A DNA stretch of 64,000 nt from Epichloe hybrida (lineage: Eukaryota; Ascomycota; Sordariomycetes; Hypocreales; Clavicipitaceae). Shown here one piece after another: positions 32,745-47,598 of the stretch. The DNA lies in assembly GCA_019022495.1 (NCBI GenBank), contig JAFEKR010000008.1, forward strand, positions 2,170,001 through 2,234,000. Reading direction: 5' to 3'. How positions within the stretch are numbered: position 1 is the stretch's first letter; each line of letters begins with the position of its first letter. The position numbers and the translations under genes are program-made. The notes below the pieces were generated by a model, which did no database searches, was not told where the DNA came from, and worked only from the letters and a program-made list of their open reading frames with translations.

Positions 32745-35700
32745 TGTGTTACGCGTAAGTAACCTATCCCTCTATCCAGATAGTTATCTAGTTAATTAAG
32801 ATAAAGCTCTTAAGGGCCTTATTAGGTAATGCCTTTATAAAGGCATTAGCTAGGTTATCCTCTCTATTAATCCATTAGATCTCGTAAAGTTCTTAGCGTT
32901 TATATAACTATTAAAGGGCTATAATATTAATTATTAGGCATTTCTCCTTTATTATACTAAGCTTAACAAGGCACTTATATAAGGAGTATAAATCTATATA
33001 TATAATAACTAGGATCTTTAGGAGCTTTAGTTAGTTAGTAACTAAGTTTAAGGTAGTTATAATTACATAAGCTATATTAACACTAGCTACTATACTATAA
33101 ACTTCTAAGGTAAGCACGCTTTACGTAACTCTCTTACTCTTTATTAAGCTAAAGTGCATAATATTACCTTTAATTATAAACTTACTATTAGTATAGTCTT
33201 TATTCGCTAGGATAAGTACATATCCTAGTTATAAGGATAAGTCCTAGTTATTAGCAAAGGATTCATTTACAAAGGTAAAGAGCTTTACTTTCTTAAGGTT
33301 AATTAGGATAAACATTAGACCTCTCTCTAGGTAATCTATCTACTACTTTAGGTAGTAATTAAGGGCTTTTACGTCCTCTAGGGTTAGCTCCTAGTGTTAT
33401 ATAGTAATAGATAGGTTAAAGCAAGCCTCTAGTTAGCAAATTAAGGTAATATAAGTGCCTTAGGCCCTCTGCTTAATGTATTTACGCTTCGAATTAGTTA
33501 TTAAAACTAACTCTAACTTATTACTCTGCCCTTTCTGCTAGATCTTAATAGTATTATTCTCTAGTAAGATAATACCACTATTAAACATAAGAGGGTAGTC
33601 CTAAGTTAGGAATTGCTTTAGCTTTATATTAAAGCCTACTATAGTAAGCTAGGTCTCTTCCTTCTTAGAGAACTTCTTATCTAAGAGGCTAATTATGTTA
33701 TTAGTTTATATTCTAATATAAGTAAAGTTAGGGCTTTCCTTTATAGTTATAAGCAGGTAAGGATTATATATAGAGGTTTTTATCTAAAGGTTCTCTCTGT
33801 GATGCTTGTAATACATAACTTACTAGTGTGTTCCTGCCTCTGTAAGCTTATAGAGGGGTTTTATAACCCTTAAGATTATACTAGGCGGGTAGAGATACCA
33901 TATCTAAATTAGCAAGCGCGCTAGGATTAGCTACTCTAGTAATATATAGGCCTGTACATAAGCCTAACAGATATCTCTTAGCTAGATAAGGAATTTCCTT
34001 AATCTTACTAACAGGGCTATCACAAGGATAAGACATTAGCTTACGCATTAAATCATTAGGGCCTGTGTAAGAATGGCCTATTTCCCTTTATCCTTATACC
34101 CTTAGATCATAAGGCATAACTTTTTATAGGGTTCTATTATCTTACCCTTAATCTTATTAATAATCCAGGAATTAAAGATTCGAATTCCACTATATTCTTC
34201 CTTATTAAACATAATAAATTTAAATACACCTTACTTAATCAGAGCGTTAATTTCCGCTTTTATTAATAGCTTAAAAGGTTCGCTAGGGGTCTTAATAATT
34301 CCTTCCTTACGTAGCTTAATTATAAGAGCTAGGTTACTATATTCTTTTACTAATAGAAAGGTATTAGCACCTTAAGGTATTACAGGAGGGTTCTTCTATA
34401 GCCTTCTATGTCCTCACTTTAATAATATTAGTAGCACTGTGTTCTTATTATAGGCCTCTTACCCTTTCTCTCCTTCCTCTTCACTAGGCTTTATTATCTT
34501 CTCTATATTAGGATTATTATAGTAAGGCTTAATGGATATTAACCTAAAGGTCTTTAGACCTCTAGGCATGTTAAGTATATAGCTCTCTCTAGTAATTATT
34601 AGTAGCTTATATAAACCTACCTATCCCTTACCTTCTCACTAAACCTTAACCTTTAATCTAAGTAGCAGGCTAAGGGTCTTTAAGGTATCTAGGCTATTAT
34701 ATTTAGTAAGGGCCTTATTAACCTTCTAGATAGCGTAAAGTCTCTTAATCTCTTTAGTAGCCTTCTATACTATAATTACACACTATGTAATATTAGGTAA
34801 TAGCGGGGATTTATTTATTATATGTGGGTAGGCTTTAAAGATAAGGAGAGTTAGGATAAGGCCATTAGGGCCTACAGTGTTATTTAGGGCCTTAATTACT
34901 ATTTAAAGGGTAATAGGTTCTAGCGTTATAGGGCATTTATATCTAATTATATTATAGGCTCTTTAGAGTAGCCTATAATACCTTTTAACCTTCCCTATGC
35001 TATAGTGTGCCTTAATAGGGACTTCCTTAATTAAAATTAACATTAAAGCTATAAATTATCTAAATTTATTACCATGGAAGTTCGTTCTAGTGTCTATAAT
35101 AATAAAGTCTAGGGGGCCTAGGTAAGTATTAATCTAGTATATTCAGAGGGCTTCCTAGGTTGTTTTCGCAAAGATATTATTAAGGAATTTCACTGCGTTA
35201 AACACTATAGCCACATCTATAGCATAGAGTGTAAGGCAGTTACTATCTAGGTAGAAGATATTTACTATTACTTTGTAATTAAAGCTACACTTATCCTTAA
35301 GGGTAAACTTAAAGTAATTAAGGCTATCTATGTATATTTAGCATTAGTAGCAAATTCTTATTAGCTCCCTAATAGCTTTAATATTAACATTATGCCCTAA
35401 TCTACAAAGAACCTCATGTAAATATTAAATTAATAGATGCCTAAAGCGGCAGTATAGTTACTATAGCTTGCCTTCTATAAGGTAGCTCTAAGCAACTACT
35501 TCTTCTTTCTATATAAGAAGCATCTAGGCATAGCCCTATTTACGTACAACAGGGACTTTAATGTTTCCTTATTATAGTGTGTTCTTAAAGATATTAAAGT
35601 TAATCTTTAGACAGTCTATATTATTAAGGGATAAAAGAAATAAAGTGTTTATAGGGACAACCTAAAAGAGAATATTTCCAAAGGGAGTAGGCACATCAGC

Positions 35701-37110
35701 CGCTCTAAGCGTAATAATTAGGTCTCCTACGCCAAACCTAACTAATGCCTTTTTCTCTATTAATTTATTAAGCTATAATATAGGCATCTAACATTACAAA
35801 GCAAGGAATTAAGGGTGCCCTACTATAGAGAACTTTGCGGCTCCTGTATTAGGAATAATCCCTTAGAATGTCACACAGGAATAGCAGTCTTCTAATATAA
35901 ACATTACTAGGGCTTTGTTTATAAGTTCCTGCTAAAAGGGGTCTTCTTTACTTAGACTATAATAAGCTACTTACCTTATTAGGAATTAAACCATTCTTTC
36001 GCCATCAATCTAGGTTCCATAAGTAAAGAAGCTTGTAAGTACCAGCCTATCTATATTATCAGGGCCGTTATCAAATCCAATGCTCTTTATATACTAAGCA
36101 ATTTCATTATTAATAAGGGGTTAAGACTTATGTTCTCCCTTATACTAAGTAAGAAATAAATAATATAAGTTATTAGTTAGATCCATAAGGTAGTAGTTCT
36201 TAAAGCGTTAAAACGCCTTCTTATAGTCCTCTTTAGGGTGCTTAGATAACCAGCATCCTTCCTTACCATATACATAGCACTTCTTTATACAGGGAGTACC
36301 TCCTCTTCCTTGTAGTTTTAAGGGGTATTAGGTCTCTTTTCTATTCCTATTATATCTTTAGTTAGTCTAGAATTACTCTAGGGTTATAGCTTTAGTTAGG
36401 AACTATTAATAGTTCTTCTTCTCTTCCTTAATAAGATAAAGGGTTATTCTAATCCATTTATAGAACTTTTATAGTCTATCTAGCGGATCTATAATCACTC
36501 CTCTACACTCTAGAATACTATAACAGGCTCTAATAAGTTAATTCTAGAGTGCCCTTTTAGTTTAGCCTACTTTAGGCACTACTTATTACAAGATAGCTAG
36601 TCTTTCTATAAGTTTATTAAAGCATTTAATTATTAACTTACTTAGGTTATTATTTACCATTTCTCGCAGGGAAGTATTATTCTACTCTAGCAGATATCTT
36701 TACCATATATCCTCGGTTTTAAATCATTCTCTTATATAGCTAATAAGCGTAGGGAGATCTTATAGTTATCTAGGTTTAGAGAGGTAGTCTACATAGTATT
36801 ACAATGCTTTACCTTTAAGCATAACCTTAAAAGCATAACTAGCTTATTTAGGCTAGATATTAAGTAACTCGCACTTCCTATAGAATGTTTAAAGCTTTAA
36901 TTCAAGGACATTATAGTTATCAGCGCCGTAGAGTTACTCTTTAGGGTATACCTTAGATAGGTTAATAATCTACTTTAGCGAGGGTCTCTAAGTCTATAGG
37001 GATTCTCTAGGTATTTCCCTTCATATCTATAGAAGGGGTAGTAAGGTTTTTAGGAAGTAAGAGGGTAGCTTTATAGGCAGCACCCTTAGGGCTTATTATT
37101 CCCTCTAATC
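32745..37110 (-). pseudogene. Copia-3: gag C-terminus and pol, broken
   Basis: Minus-strand reading gives gag end (about 36200-37110), protease near 35800, integrase about 34750-35500, reverse transcriptase about 33500-34250 and RNase H to about 32745. The reverse transcriptase part has RVIKPLYKLTEAGTH near 33840, and the RNase H end has ANAFIKALPNKALKSF near 32820. Stops are at former Gln, Trp and Arg codons, as in Copia-1. It continues the frame of 47811-48780 once the inserted Gypsy-C a is set aside. Confidence 0.85.
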
Positions 37111-37115
37111 CTCCT

Positions 37116-37322
37116 TGTTACGTGCTGGCTTTGCACGTTGTTGGGTCGAATCCGTCAGAGGGGCCAACGGATTCGTAGGTTCGTAAGTTATACTAAGTTC
37201 ACTTATAAAAGCTACTCTTAGGGGTAGGTTTAGATGTTAGAAGTAAGTTAATTCCTTTACCTATAATGCTAAACTTATTCTTATCCTTCTTGTTAGTGGC
37301 TAAGCAGTTTCGCCACGTAATA
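37116..37322 (-). repeat. 3' LTR of Gypsy-C a (207 bp)
   Basis: On the plus strand it starts TGTTACGTGCTGGC and ends CGCCACGTAATA. This is the least mutated Gypsy-C LTR (for example TTGGGTCGAATCCGTCAG). Confidence 0.93.
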
Positions 37323-37328
37323 AGTGCT

Positions 37329-40300
37329 AGGCGCGCCTTAAAAGACAACTATCCTAGTTATAACTAGCTAAATCCTAGTCTAATTTGGCATCTATAATAA
37401 AGTAAAATAATTTCCTCCTAGTAATAGAAGTAAAAACAAAGGAAAGCAAATTCATTATGTTTATTACTAAATACGTGACTACTATACTCCTTAGATAATG
37501 TTAATTAGAATTGTCATATTAAATGACAAATTCTTGATTCTATAACTACTTATTCCTTTTCGCTCTATATTCTTATCCCTTTTTTCTAAATTATTCTTTT
37601 TCTTCCTTTACTTACTAAATTCCTTTGCTTTAATGTCCTTTTTGCCTTCTATAATTACGCTTAAGTTTTCCTTATTATCAAATAAAAATGCCCCTTTCTT
37701 TGCATTTATTAAGTTAGTCTAGCAACCCCGCAAATTCGTCTTCCTTAGTCGTGTTTTTATTCGCTAGCTTATTTACCTATATACATGGTGTTACTAGACG
37801 CAAAACTACTTAAGCTGCTTTTAGCTTTAGTTCTAATTTTTTAGTTAGTCTCTGTCTCTTTATTAGTATTTCTAGCACTAGAGTGTTTATATATGCTTGC
37901 TTATTTGTTAATTTAACTTTATTAGCTAATCCTAGTATTTGTAACTTTCTACGTGGTATTTCTAGCGCTAGAGTGTCCTTTTATACTTACGCCCTAGCTA
38001 ATTTAGTGTGCTTGTCTGCCGTTTCTAGCGTAGCTATTATAAACCATGGCTTTATAATACTTTTCTTTAGCGTTTATAGTCTAGATTCCGCCGGACTTAA
38101 GACTATTAAAATTAGTTCTATAGTAACTGATTTTACTGTTTTTATATCTTCTTTAAGCTTCTTCTACTCTAGTAAGAGCCTATTAATAGATATTACTTGA
38201 AGATTAATCCTGTCCTGTAGTTCCGTTACTATAGCTGCTAACTTTGCTATCTTTTTCTTGTGCTCTTTTTTATTAATTATATTATGCTTTAGATTAACAA
38301 CCTGATTATGAAATTCCTTTAATATTCCACCTAATTCTAAGCTTAGGATTTTTCCTTTTTAGTCCTTTAGTATCTCTAATACCTAGATGAACTTTTTAGT
38401 TGTTAATATTATATTCTCCTTTACTACTTCCTTTAGTTTTACTACTTTAGTCTTATATTTATTAATATCTTTATTTGCGTCTTTTGTAAGGTTTTCTACC
38501 GCTTTAAATTTAGTGTCTATCTTATTAATCTTATTAATTAAATCGTTGATTTTGCTTATCTTATACTCCTTATTTCTTTCTTTATTCTATTAGAATTTAG
38601 CTAATTTAATTATTACTAACGTCCTCCTTATCTTAATATAAAGTAAATCTATCCTTCTAATACTAGTAAGTCCTCCTGCGATTATACTATTTACCCCTTT
38701 ATATTTATTTACGAATCTTAAAGCTAGTAAGTTTGCTTATAGTAAAAGCAACACTATACTATTATAGGTAGTATATTAGTAGCTACATTTAACTATAACA
38801 CTATTATAATAAGCTACTACTGCTATTTTTACCTAATTCTTTACTTATCTAGTTACTCCGCACTTTATTAGATTTACTATTAATTAATACGCTAGTTTTC
38901 TTGCTTATTACACTACCTACTATTATGCGCTTAAAGCAGCCTATTATTCGTTAAAAATAGTAAAGATCTAGATTACTATATTCTACTATAATATAAAGTA
39001 GGTGTCCCTTAAATCCACCTCTAATCTATTAGCTACTATAGTAGCACTATTTAAGGCGAATTTATAAGTATAAGCCTATATTACATAGCGGATATCCTAT
39101 ACGCTTACCTTCTAGCCTACTATAGTATGCCTAAAGCTACTAAAGTTAATTAATTTAATATCTCTTCCTTTATATTTAGCGTCAAATTCCTCTATTACTC
39201 TTTTGCGCGCTACTAATCTAATCTTTAGTATTAGTAAGTAATTCTCTAATCTAAATCCTAGTTTTCTAAATCTAGTAAATAGCAATTAAAAATTAAGTTT
39301 TCTAATTTACTTATGCACCTATAATAGTATAATAAGGTATTTAGCAAGCATATTATTAAGTTTATCTTTAAATTTAGTCTTAAGTTCTTTTTCCTTACCC
39401 TTAGACCCTATAAAGTCAGATTCTCTATTACTACTAGCTCTAGTTTTAGGTTTAGATCCTTTATTATCATTACTATTAACTTTACATTTAGTGTTCTTAT
39501 TACTTAATTAAGTAAGGTTAATTTTCTCTATGTTATTACTACTCTTATTACTATCCTAGTAGTTAACTTCCTCTTTACTACTATTATTTTCCTTAGTTAT
39601 ATAGATAAGTTTATTACTCTTTTAAGCTACTTTGCTTAAAGCCTACTATACTTATTTCTAAATTTATTCCTAATTATCTTCTAGTAGTTACTATAATACC
39701 TAATTACTTTCTTATCTTTTTACCTCTAAATCTAGCGCTATAGCTAAGTAATCTTTACTACTATTATTTTTTCTATTTATATCTTATAATAAGGGCTTTA
39801 TTCTAGCTACCTTTTTAATAGTAGTAGTAATAGCTTTAATATCTTCTATGCTACCTATAGCTACTTATAATAGCTTATTTAATTTATCTTATACTATTAT
39901 TAAGCCTACTAGATACTATTATTAGCGTAAAATCATAATTTACTTTAGCGGATTTATAAACTCTTAAAATTAGTAAAATTCTAGTACTAACTTTAATATA
40001 TAGTGTAACCGCTTTAGTTCTTTAAAAACAACTACTATGCCTAATTCACGTAGAAGGTTATTTACCTATTATTTATATACCGCCTTTTCTTCGTGGGAAA
40101 TAACTAAGTGTTATGCTAAATCTACGTGTACTAATTCTCTAACTATTTAATTTTAGTATATTAAAGCTAGGTACTAAATACATAGATATACTATATATAT
40201 TTGCTTGTAAATTATTTAGTTATATATATTTAACTTATTATTAAATAGAATAAAGTCTAGTCTTTTACCTAGGTAATAGTGTAAGTTATAATTAATTATA

Positions 40301-40500
40301 TAAGCTTTATATTTAAGCTTAGAGGGAGCGTTTCTATATATTATATAAAACCTCTTTTAACTATTACACTTCTTTATCTCCTCTAGATAACACTTTTTTA
40401 CTTTTAATAGCTTATAAAACTCTATTTTTCTTATATTACTAAATTCATATACCTTAGCTATATAGTAAAAGAAAGCTTTATAAGATTATATACACTTATA
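37329..40500 (-). pseudogene. Gypsy-C a third ORF: long charged, coiled-coil-like protein of unknown function
   Basis: A minus-strand frame can be followed from about 40500 to about 37329, some 1,050 codons, with stops nearly all TAG/TAA at former Gln codons. In order: a Tyr/Lys-rich N-terminal part (about 40500-40050), a Gln-rich stretch, a Ser/Asn/Lys-rich low-complexity segment (about 39330-39600, with NSNDNKGSKPKTRASS), and a long heptad-like Lys/Glu/Ile/Leu part (about 37850-38600, with KLKEVVKENIILTTKK) that looks coiled-coil. No zinc knuckle, protease or transmembrane segment is obvious. It reaches almost to the LTR. It lies 3' of the chromodomain, so it is not gag. Copy b carries the same frame. 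I do not recognise it. Confidence 0.65.
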
Positions 40501-41029
40501 CTAAATCCTACTACGCTAAGTTTACGTAGGTATTAGGGTTATTATAAAATATAGAAAATATAATAATTTAAAGAATATAACTACATAGGTACTAAATCTA
40601 ACTATACTAAGTTTACGTAGGTATTAGGGGTTATTATAAGGTATAAAGAATACAAGAGTTAAGAAAATATAACTACGTAGTTATTAAATAGCTTTATAAG
40701 GTAATAGGAAATATTAATATTAAATAAAATTGCGTGCGCGCGCACTAGATTTAGCTACGCTAGGAATATAAAGGTATTATAAGATATTATAGGATATAGG
40801 TTAAGTGGGTTACCCTTAGCTAATGCAATAAATAATATATATAGGAGGATATAATAATTCCATGCTAACGCCTTAAATTCGCCCCTTATTATCACACCTT
40901 TCCTCTAATATTATTATTCTATAGGAGGTTTAAGGCCTTTCTTTATATACTCCCTTACCTAATTAATCAGGTTCTTCTTAAGATAATCCTTTACTATCTT
41001 CGCTGCATTAATCCTTATTTTATCTTCTA

Positions 41030-44000
41030 TAATCTATTAGTTATCCTTAGTAATATAGCCCTTCTATCTAATAAGGAATTCAATTCTTAATGTTTTAGTT
41101 TGCTTAAAAATCTTAATCTAATAGCTATAAATTCTCTTAATTTCCTAATAGTCCATTTCCTATAAATTATTAAACGTAATTAGTAGAGGAGCTACCTCTT
41201 CTCTCTTAAATAGGTCTTTTCCTTAGGCTAGCTTCTAAATTTACATAGCTAATACTACTAGATACACACGCGAATTTAGAGGGAAATCTAATTAATATGC
41301 TAAGGGATTTACTTTTTCTAATACCTTATATAGCCCTGCCCTTTATAGGGACTATTTCTTCTTTAGTTTGCTAGGTAATTTATATCCCTTGTGTAGTTAT
41401 AAATATACTATATCTCCTTTGTTAATATTAACTAGTTTATAGCAATTATTATATTAAATTTTAGTAAGCGTAGCTACTATTATAATCGCTAATTAGGCCT
41501 TGTGCTAGTATAATTTTCATAGTACCGCAATGTTGTTTACGTTAGATCTAGTGTTAGTTATATTATTTAGAGAGAGTAAATTAATAATACTTAGTAAATA
41601 GAAACCATATAGTAGCTTATTAGGAGCCTGCCCTATACCTATAGCTATAGTGTTATTTAGCTAATACTATAGTGCTAGTAGTAACAATATCTATATTATA
41701 TCTAGGTCCGTTACTATATAATATTATATTATAATTATTACTATCTGATTTTTCCTTTCTATGGTTCTATCTATCTAAGGGTAATATGCTATGCCTATAA
41801 GGAGTTTAACTCCTATATACCTGAATATCTCCCTCTATATATTAGATATAAACTTTAGGTCTTTATTACTAATAATTTATCTTAGTAATCCCTAGTCTAT
41901 AATATATAAGGCATAAAGAAGTAGTTCTACCTAAATTTCCGCTAGATATATAGTATGCCCTAGTATTAGAAGAGTTCTCTTACTAAATAGATAATTTACT
42001 AGGCATAGTGAATTATATATAGCATACCCCTCTATTTACTATATAGTGTTTATAGCTAATACTTCTAGCATATTCGTTATAAAATTAAGTAAAATTATAT
42101 AAAAAGGTGTTAACTTTAACTATAATAGTTATAACTCCCTAGGCGGTTTTAACCAATTAATAGCGTTTTCCTAACACATTACATAATAGGTAACGTACTC
42201 CTGAATTTACTAGCTTATACATGGAAAATAGACTAATTATAACTCTGCTACTATTCTAGTAATTCCAAAATAGTGTTAGTCATTGTGTACTAGATGTAAG
42301 ATAGATTTAACCTTAGTTATTAGAATATAAAGCTAGAAAAATCCATCCCTACTATAGTAATATAGCAAACTATCTTCACGCAAATCCTATTTATATAAAG
42401 GAATTCTTAGTTTAACTCTAGTATCCCTTACTACTTACCTTTCCTAATAGGCTTTTATAGCTAAGATAATTTAGCTGAATTTTTAGTCTAGCTAGTATCC
42501 TAATATAATTCTAGCCTTAAGTTTATTATCTATAATTACTATTATGATGTATTCCTTACTTATAAAATACGCACTTGCCTCTAATTTATTATATTAACTT
42601 TTCTACGCTATCTCTCTATAAGTTACCTCTACTAGTAGCTTAGAAAGCGTATATAGGACAATATTTAACATTCCTAGCATATGCGTTACCCTAAGATTAA
42701 ATTATAACAAATAATTCGCAACTTTTACTAGTTTTAGATTAGCCTTATCTAGATCTATTGTTAATAGTAAGGTATGTTTAATAATGCCCTTAGCTAGAGA
42801 ATAGTTAGTTAATATATTAACTACTACACTATTAGATTAAACTATTTTTCAGAGTTTCCTAACGCTCTATGTAATTACAGCTATCTCTACTTCTATCAAA
42901 CCATACCATTTCTTAGCACGTAATGTTGCCCTAGAGAGGAATAAGATTAGCTAAATCCTATTATTCTTAATATCTTTCCTAGGGATGCTTTAACTATCCT
43001 ATTTATCTTATAATTAGAAGGTATATAGGCTAAATCCTTCCTTATATACATTAATTTTAAGGAAAAGTAGTTTCTTTAGGTCATAGTGCCATAACATTTA
43101 TTTCTCGCTTAGGAATACTTTAATATCTTTAAAAGCCTTTTTCTCGTCTACTATTAGCAAAAACATCTTCTATTACGTCTTTTGTTTTCGTACTAGTTTC
43201 AAAATACTAGTGATTTTCTTATCCTTTTCATAGAACTCTCTTAATAGCGTAGTCTTTCGCTCCTATAACAGTTAAATTTATATATTAAACCATAGGATCC
43301 TATTACAAAGGAATCTAGCTATCCTAATAAAGGTTTTAAGGCTTAATAGATTGCTTAGGAAAATCATTTTTTAAAATACTTTAAGTCTATTATTAGTATT
43401 AGTAATTCCATTACTATTAACAACAAAACCTAGCAACTAGATGGCGGGGTAGCTAATAAACGATTTCTTTGCTATAATTATTATCCTGTTTTCTTTAAGG
43501 ATCTTAAGCATAATACTAAGATAATTTAAATAATTCTCAATGTTATCCGAAAAAACAATAATGTTATTAATATAAACTCAAACGAAATACTTATACTTTC
43601 GGAAAAGTTAGTCTATAAACCTTTAGGCAAAAGCAGGGGAATTTTTAAATCCTATTAGTGCCACATTTAACGCCTCAAGGCCTTAATTCGATATAACCAC
43701 TATGCGGGCTTAATAGTCCCTCCTAATTAGTAACTAATAGAAAAATTCTATTCCATCAAAAAGTAAGAAAACCTTCTTACCACATATATTATTCATAATA
43801 TCGCTTTAGTCTAGTAAAGGGTATATATCCAGTATCACTACATTATTAAGCAGCCTTATATTAATTACTACCTTTCCTTTCTTTTCCTAGCTAGTTTTAC
43901 ACCACACTATAAATACTAGGCACGCTATAGCCGCTAGTTTATCCAAATATAATATCTTACCCTTTAAGTGCAATTTATCATATACTTCATCAAGTTTACT

Positions 44001-47000
44001 CGCGTCCTAGCCCCCTAATCAGTAAGGTCTAATTAGCCTTATTTAATATTACTATCCCTTAATAAGGTTAATTCTTATTTTCTAGTCCTTAGGTATAGGT
44101 ATAATACCTCTGTCTTAATAAATATTATATTTATCTATCAATTTAATAAACTTACTTACTGCGTCCTAGTCAATATTAGCAACTTATACTCTAAAGTAAT
44201 TAACAACATATAGGATCTCCTCTAGGCATAAGATTCTGTAAGATAGTACTCCTACATTAACCTTTTTTAGATTAAACTTATTATTTCCTTTGTCTAACTT
44301 ATTCTCCTTCTTATTCTCTTCTCCTATAGTCTTTATAATATCCTTACTAAAATAGGTATAATATGCAAAAGGATTATCAACTAGATAATTAGCGTTAACC
44401 TTGCTTACTGCCACTAGATATATAACCTTCTAATATTTGCTAATAGTAATAGTTTTGTCCATTAGGTTATACGCCACTATCTATTTCTAGCCGGATCTAG
44501 CAATTAATACATTAGGAAAAAACTTCAAACATAATTATATGTAGTACACACTTATCTCTTAGTTCTCCTATGCCTCCTTCTAACTAACTACTATAGTTAA
44601 CTATGTCTTTAGTAGAATTATTACTATATAAGCTATAATAACCTATTAGTATAGAACTTTACTTATTAGTTAAAATATTTCTACTTTTACTATTATATTA
44701 TAAACTAACCTAAAAACTACTCTAGGATATATAAAATTAATTTTTACTCTATACTTATAGAGAAAGTTTATTCTAAGTAGTAGTTTAGGGCCTAGATTTA
44801 GCATCACATCCGCTATAACTATAAAATATTTAGTAATTTCCATTCCACACGCTACTCCTAGGAGATAAAAATTAAATATAGCTATTTTAGTAATAAAAAA
44901 GGAAGATTATACTCTAGATACTAGCTTTAGTTCCTGTGTTCTCTATTTTATATTTAACCCGTTTTACTACAACCACGCCTTATTCGCTAATATTGATAAT
45001 ATCCTAGTATTAAGGCAGATTTAATAATTCTTACCTTTATTATTGAATTTTAGAGGAATTTTTAAATATATATTTACTCTTTTCCTATTATATTTAACCT
45101 CCTAAGGTCTTACAATAGCTTTAATTACTTCTCTAGGCGTGAGTTATTTTAGTATAACTACTTCTGTTTTAGTAATTACTATATCCGCTTCTTTACTACT
45201 ATTTTCTATAAAATAAGTTTTAATAAAGTTAGATTCCTATATTCTAGATTTATTATTCTCCTTATTAAAGACCTCTCCTTCCTTAGCTATATAGTAACCG
45301 CATTCCTAGAGATAGGTTTTATGCTATTATGCGTTAGAATTATCGTTATATACTATAATATAGGCATACTCCTTTTCCTTAGTAAGCGGTTTTTCCTAGT
45401 GTTAATAATACCTAGGTTACTATTAGCCTCTAGTGCCTAAAGGTCCTTAGCTTTAAGAATATTATTCTTCTAGTTAATCTTACGCCCTTTCTTACTAGCT
45501 TTAGTTAAAACTAGGTTACTTCCCTTAATTCTCTTAAGTTTTATTTTACTAAGGCCTTTAGTTTTACCTTTTAGTAAGTTAATTTTACTAATATAGCCTA
45601 GGTTAGAAAAATCCTAAGGATTCTTACTAGTTCCTATTATTCTATTAGTATTATAGATTTCTAGGCTAGAATTACGTATTTATTAGCCTATTCTAGTTAG
45701 CTTATATCTTATTTTTATTATCTTCTAACTTACTATTAGATTTATCTATGTTAAAATAGACTTTAAGCTTTCCTTTACTCTTTTTGCCTTTTCCTTATCC
45801 TTTACTACGTAGGTAATTACATAGGTTATATCTCTTATTATTTACTATAGTAATATATACTAATCTTATATCCTTATGAGTTAGCATTAGATATATCTAT
45901 TATAATCCTAGATAGAGCTTAAGGTATAAACGTATTAGAAGCTAATAGTTAGTTATTTTGCTATTAGCTCTTATATATTAGAAAAATTTTAATGCGAATT
46001 TATAAAAAGATACTTTATTAAGGATATCTTCTTTAGTATACTCTACCTTATTAAGCCACGCTATTGCATCCTACACTTAAATACTAAATTCCTTCCGTAC
46101 CATGGTAAATACTAATGATATATTATTAAATATGGTAGCTCGTTCGTTTATATCAAGATATTATCTGTACTATACTATTACGTCTCCTTAGAATAGCGTC
46201 TAGATCTTCTTTTAGATAATATCTTATTAGCTAGGGTTAGCATAATATAAGTGGTCTTTAATAGCCTAGACCTATAATTCAATATTATAAAAGATAGTCT
46301 ATTTCCTATTATAAGTAATAAGGTTAGTACTAGCTTCTTCTAGTTTATTATAAGGCTTAAAATGTCTTATATCCGTGATTTTCTATGTTAAATCCGCATT
46401 TCGTTCTATTACCTCTGTTCGTTAATTATACTAGTCTTAATCTAACACTAAATCTACTCTTCCTTAATAACTAGGATTAATATGCTATCCCTAGTCTAGT
46501 TAATATAGGGTTAGCTATAGCAAATTATACAGATTTAACTACTGCTATTAGATTCCTAGCTAGTATAGTAGTATTATTAGTTACGCCACTAGTTTAGACT
46601 AAGTATCTAAGTGACTATTATGTTAACCTTAGTTGCTTAGTAAATATACTATCCTCTGCGTGGGATTTTACGCTAATAATATTAAACCTACTAAGGTAGT
46701 AGTACTCTGCAAACCTCTGATTTTAAATGTTAATCTTAACGCTAGATAGTTTATTCTATTTACTACCTAGCTTAACATAGCTTATTACATAGCCTATTAC
46801 TACTCTATTATTCCCTATAAGAGCTATGTGGTGTTGTATTTATTTACCCTAGCGTATGTTTCTCCTAGTTCTAATATATTTCCTAAAGGTTCTAGCTATA
46901 GATCCTATAGATTTAGCTTAGTTAGAGGGCTAGGGGGTTCTATGCTTAGTCTAGTAGTGTTATTTTTAGGGTAGTTTGTAATCCCCTTTTCTTTATTAAT

Positions 47001-47400
47001 TTTGCCTATCTCTATTATGCTTAGACTAGTAGTGTTATTTTTAAGGTAGTTTATAATCCCCTTTCCTTTATTAATTTTGCTTATCTCTATGCTCCTTTTA
47101 GTTCTAGTTATAATATTACTATTAGTAATACTAGTAATACTTTTAGATTATTACCCTAAAGCTTTGCTTCCTTCTAATTTAGTAGAATTATTAAGGAATC
47201 CTTTAGATTTAGCCTTAGAGATATAGTTCCTAACTTAATTCTAAATAATACGTATAGTTTGCGTATTAATTAGATTCTAGTAAATAGGTAGCTCCTAAGA
47301 TATTAGCTGTTCTTGTCTCCTTATAATTCTATTATTAAATTTATAGTGTGTAAGTTCGTATAAGTCCTTCTAATTACTAATCCTAATAAGTTTTTGTTTT
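41030..47400 (-). pseudogene. Gypsy-C a: broken gag-pol with chromodomain
   Basis: On the minus strand, gag lies at about 45700-47400 (segments such as RHFKPYNKLEEAS near 46340). Reverse transcriptase is marked by VYINNIIVFSDN at about 43540-43580, where the YIDD site has both Asp changed to Asn. Thumb/RNase H follow to about 42500. Integrase occupies about 41300-42500, with a C-terminal GDIVYL-LHKGYKLPSKLK segment near 41360-41420. A chromodomain follows near 41050-41110 (IEFLIR, stop, KGYITKDN). Chromodomains steer integration to heterochromatin in such elements. Stops are mainly former Gln or Trp codons. I could not fix the gag start or protease exactly. Confidence 0.82.
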
Positions 47401-47598
47401 TAATATTTAAAATCCGGATTTACATTATTAAAAGTCTAGAACTAATAAATAAGGCGTAATTCGCTCTTAGTGACTAGGAAAGTGTTAAAAGTGTTTGGTT
47501 CTCTATATTAACGCTATAGATAATTAGTTTTAGATATATAGGTATTGTATTTAGGTTACTAGAGATATATAACAAAAGAATCTCTAATTGCTACTACT

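Noticed and set aside
37883..38200. 105-codon plus-strand ORF, with a like at 51653-51913
   Set aside because: It is antisense to the third Gypsy-C frame. Absence of stops comes from the CTA/TTA-rich complement of the RIP-altered minus frame.
44184..44414. 76-codon minus-strand ORF
   Set aside because: It lies inside the Gypsy-C pol region between protease and reverse transcriptase. I treat it as a surviving piece of that polyprotein and not a separate gene.
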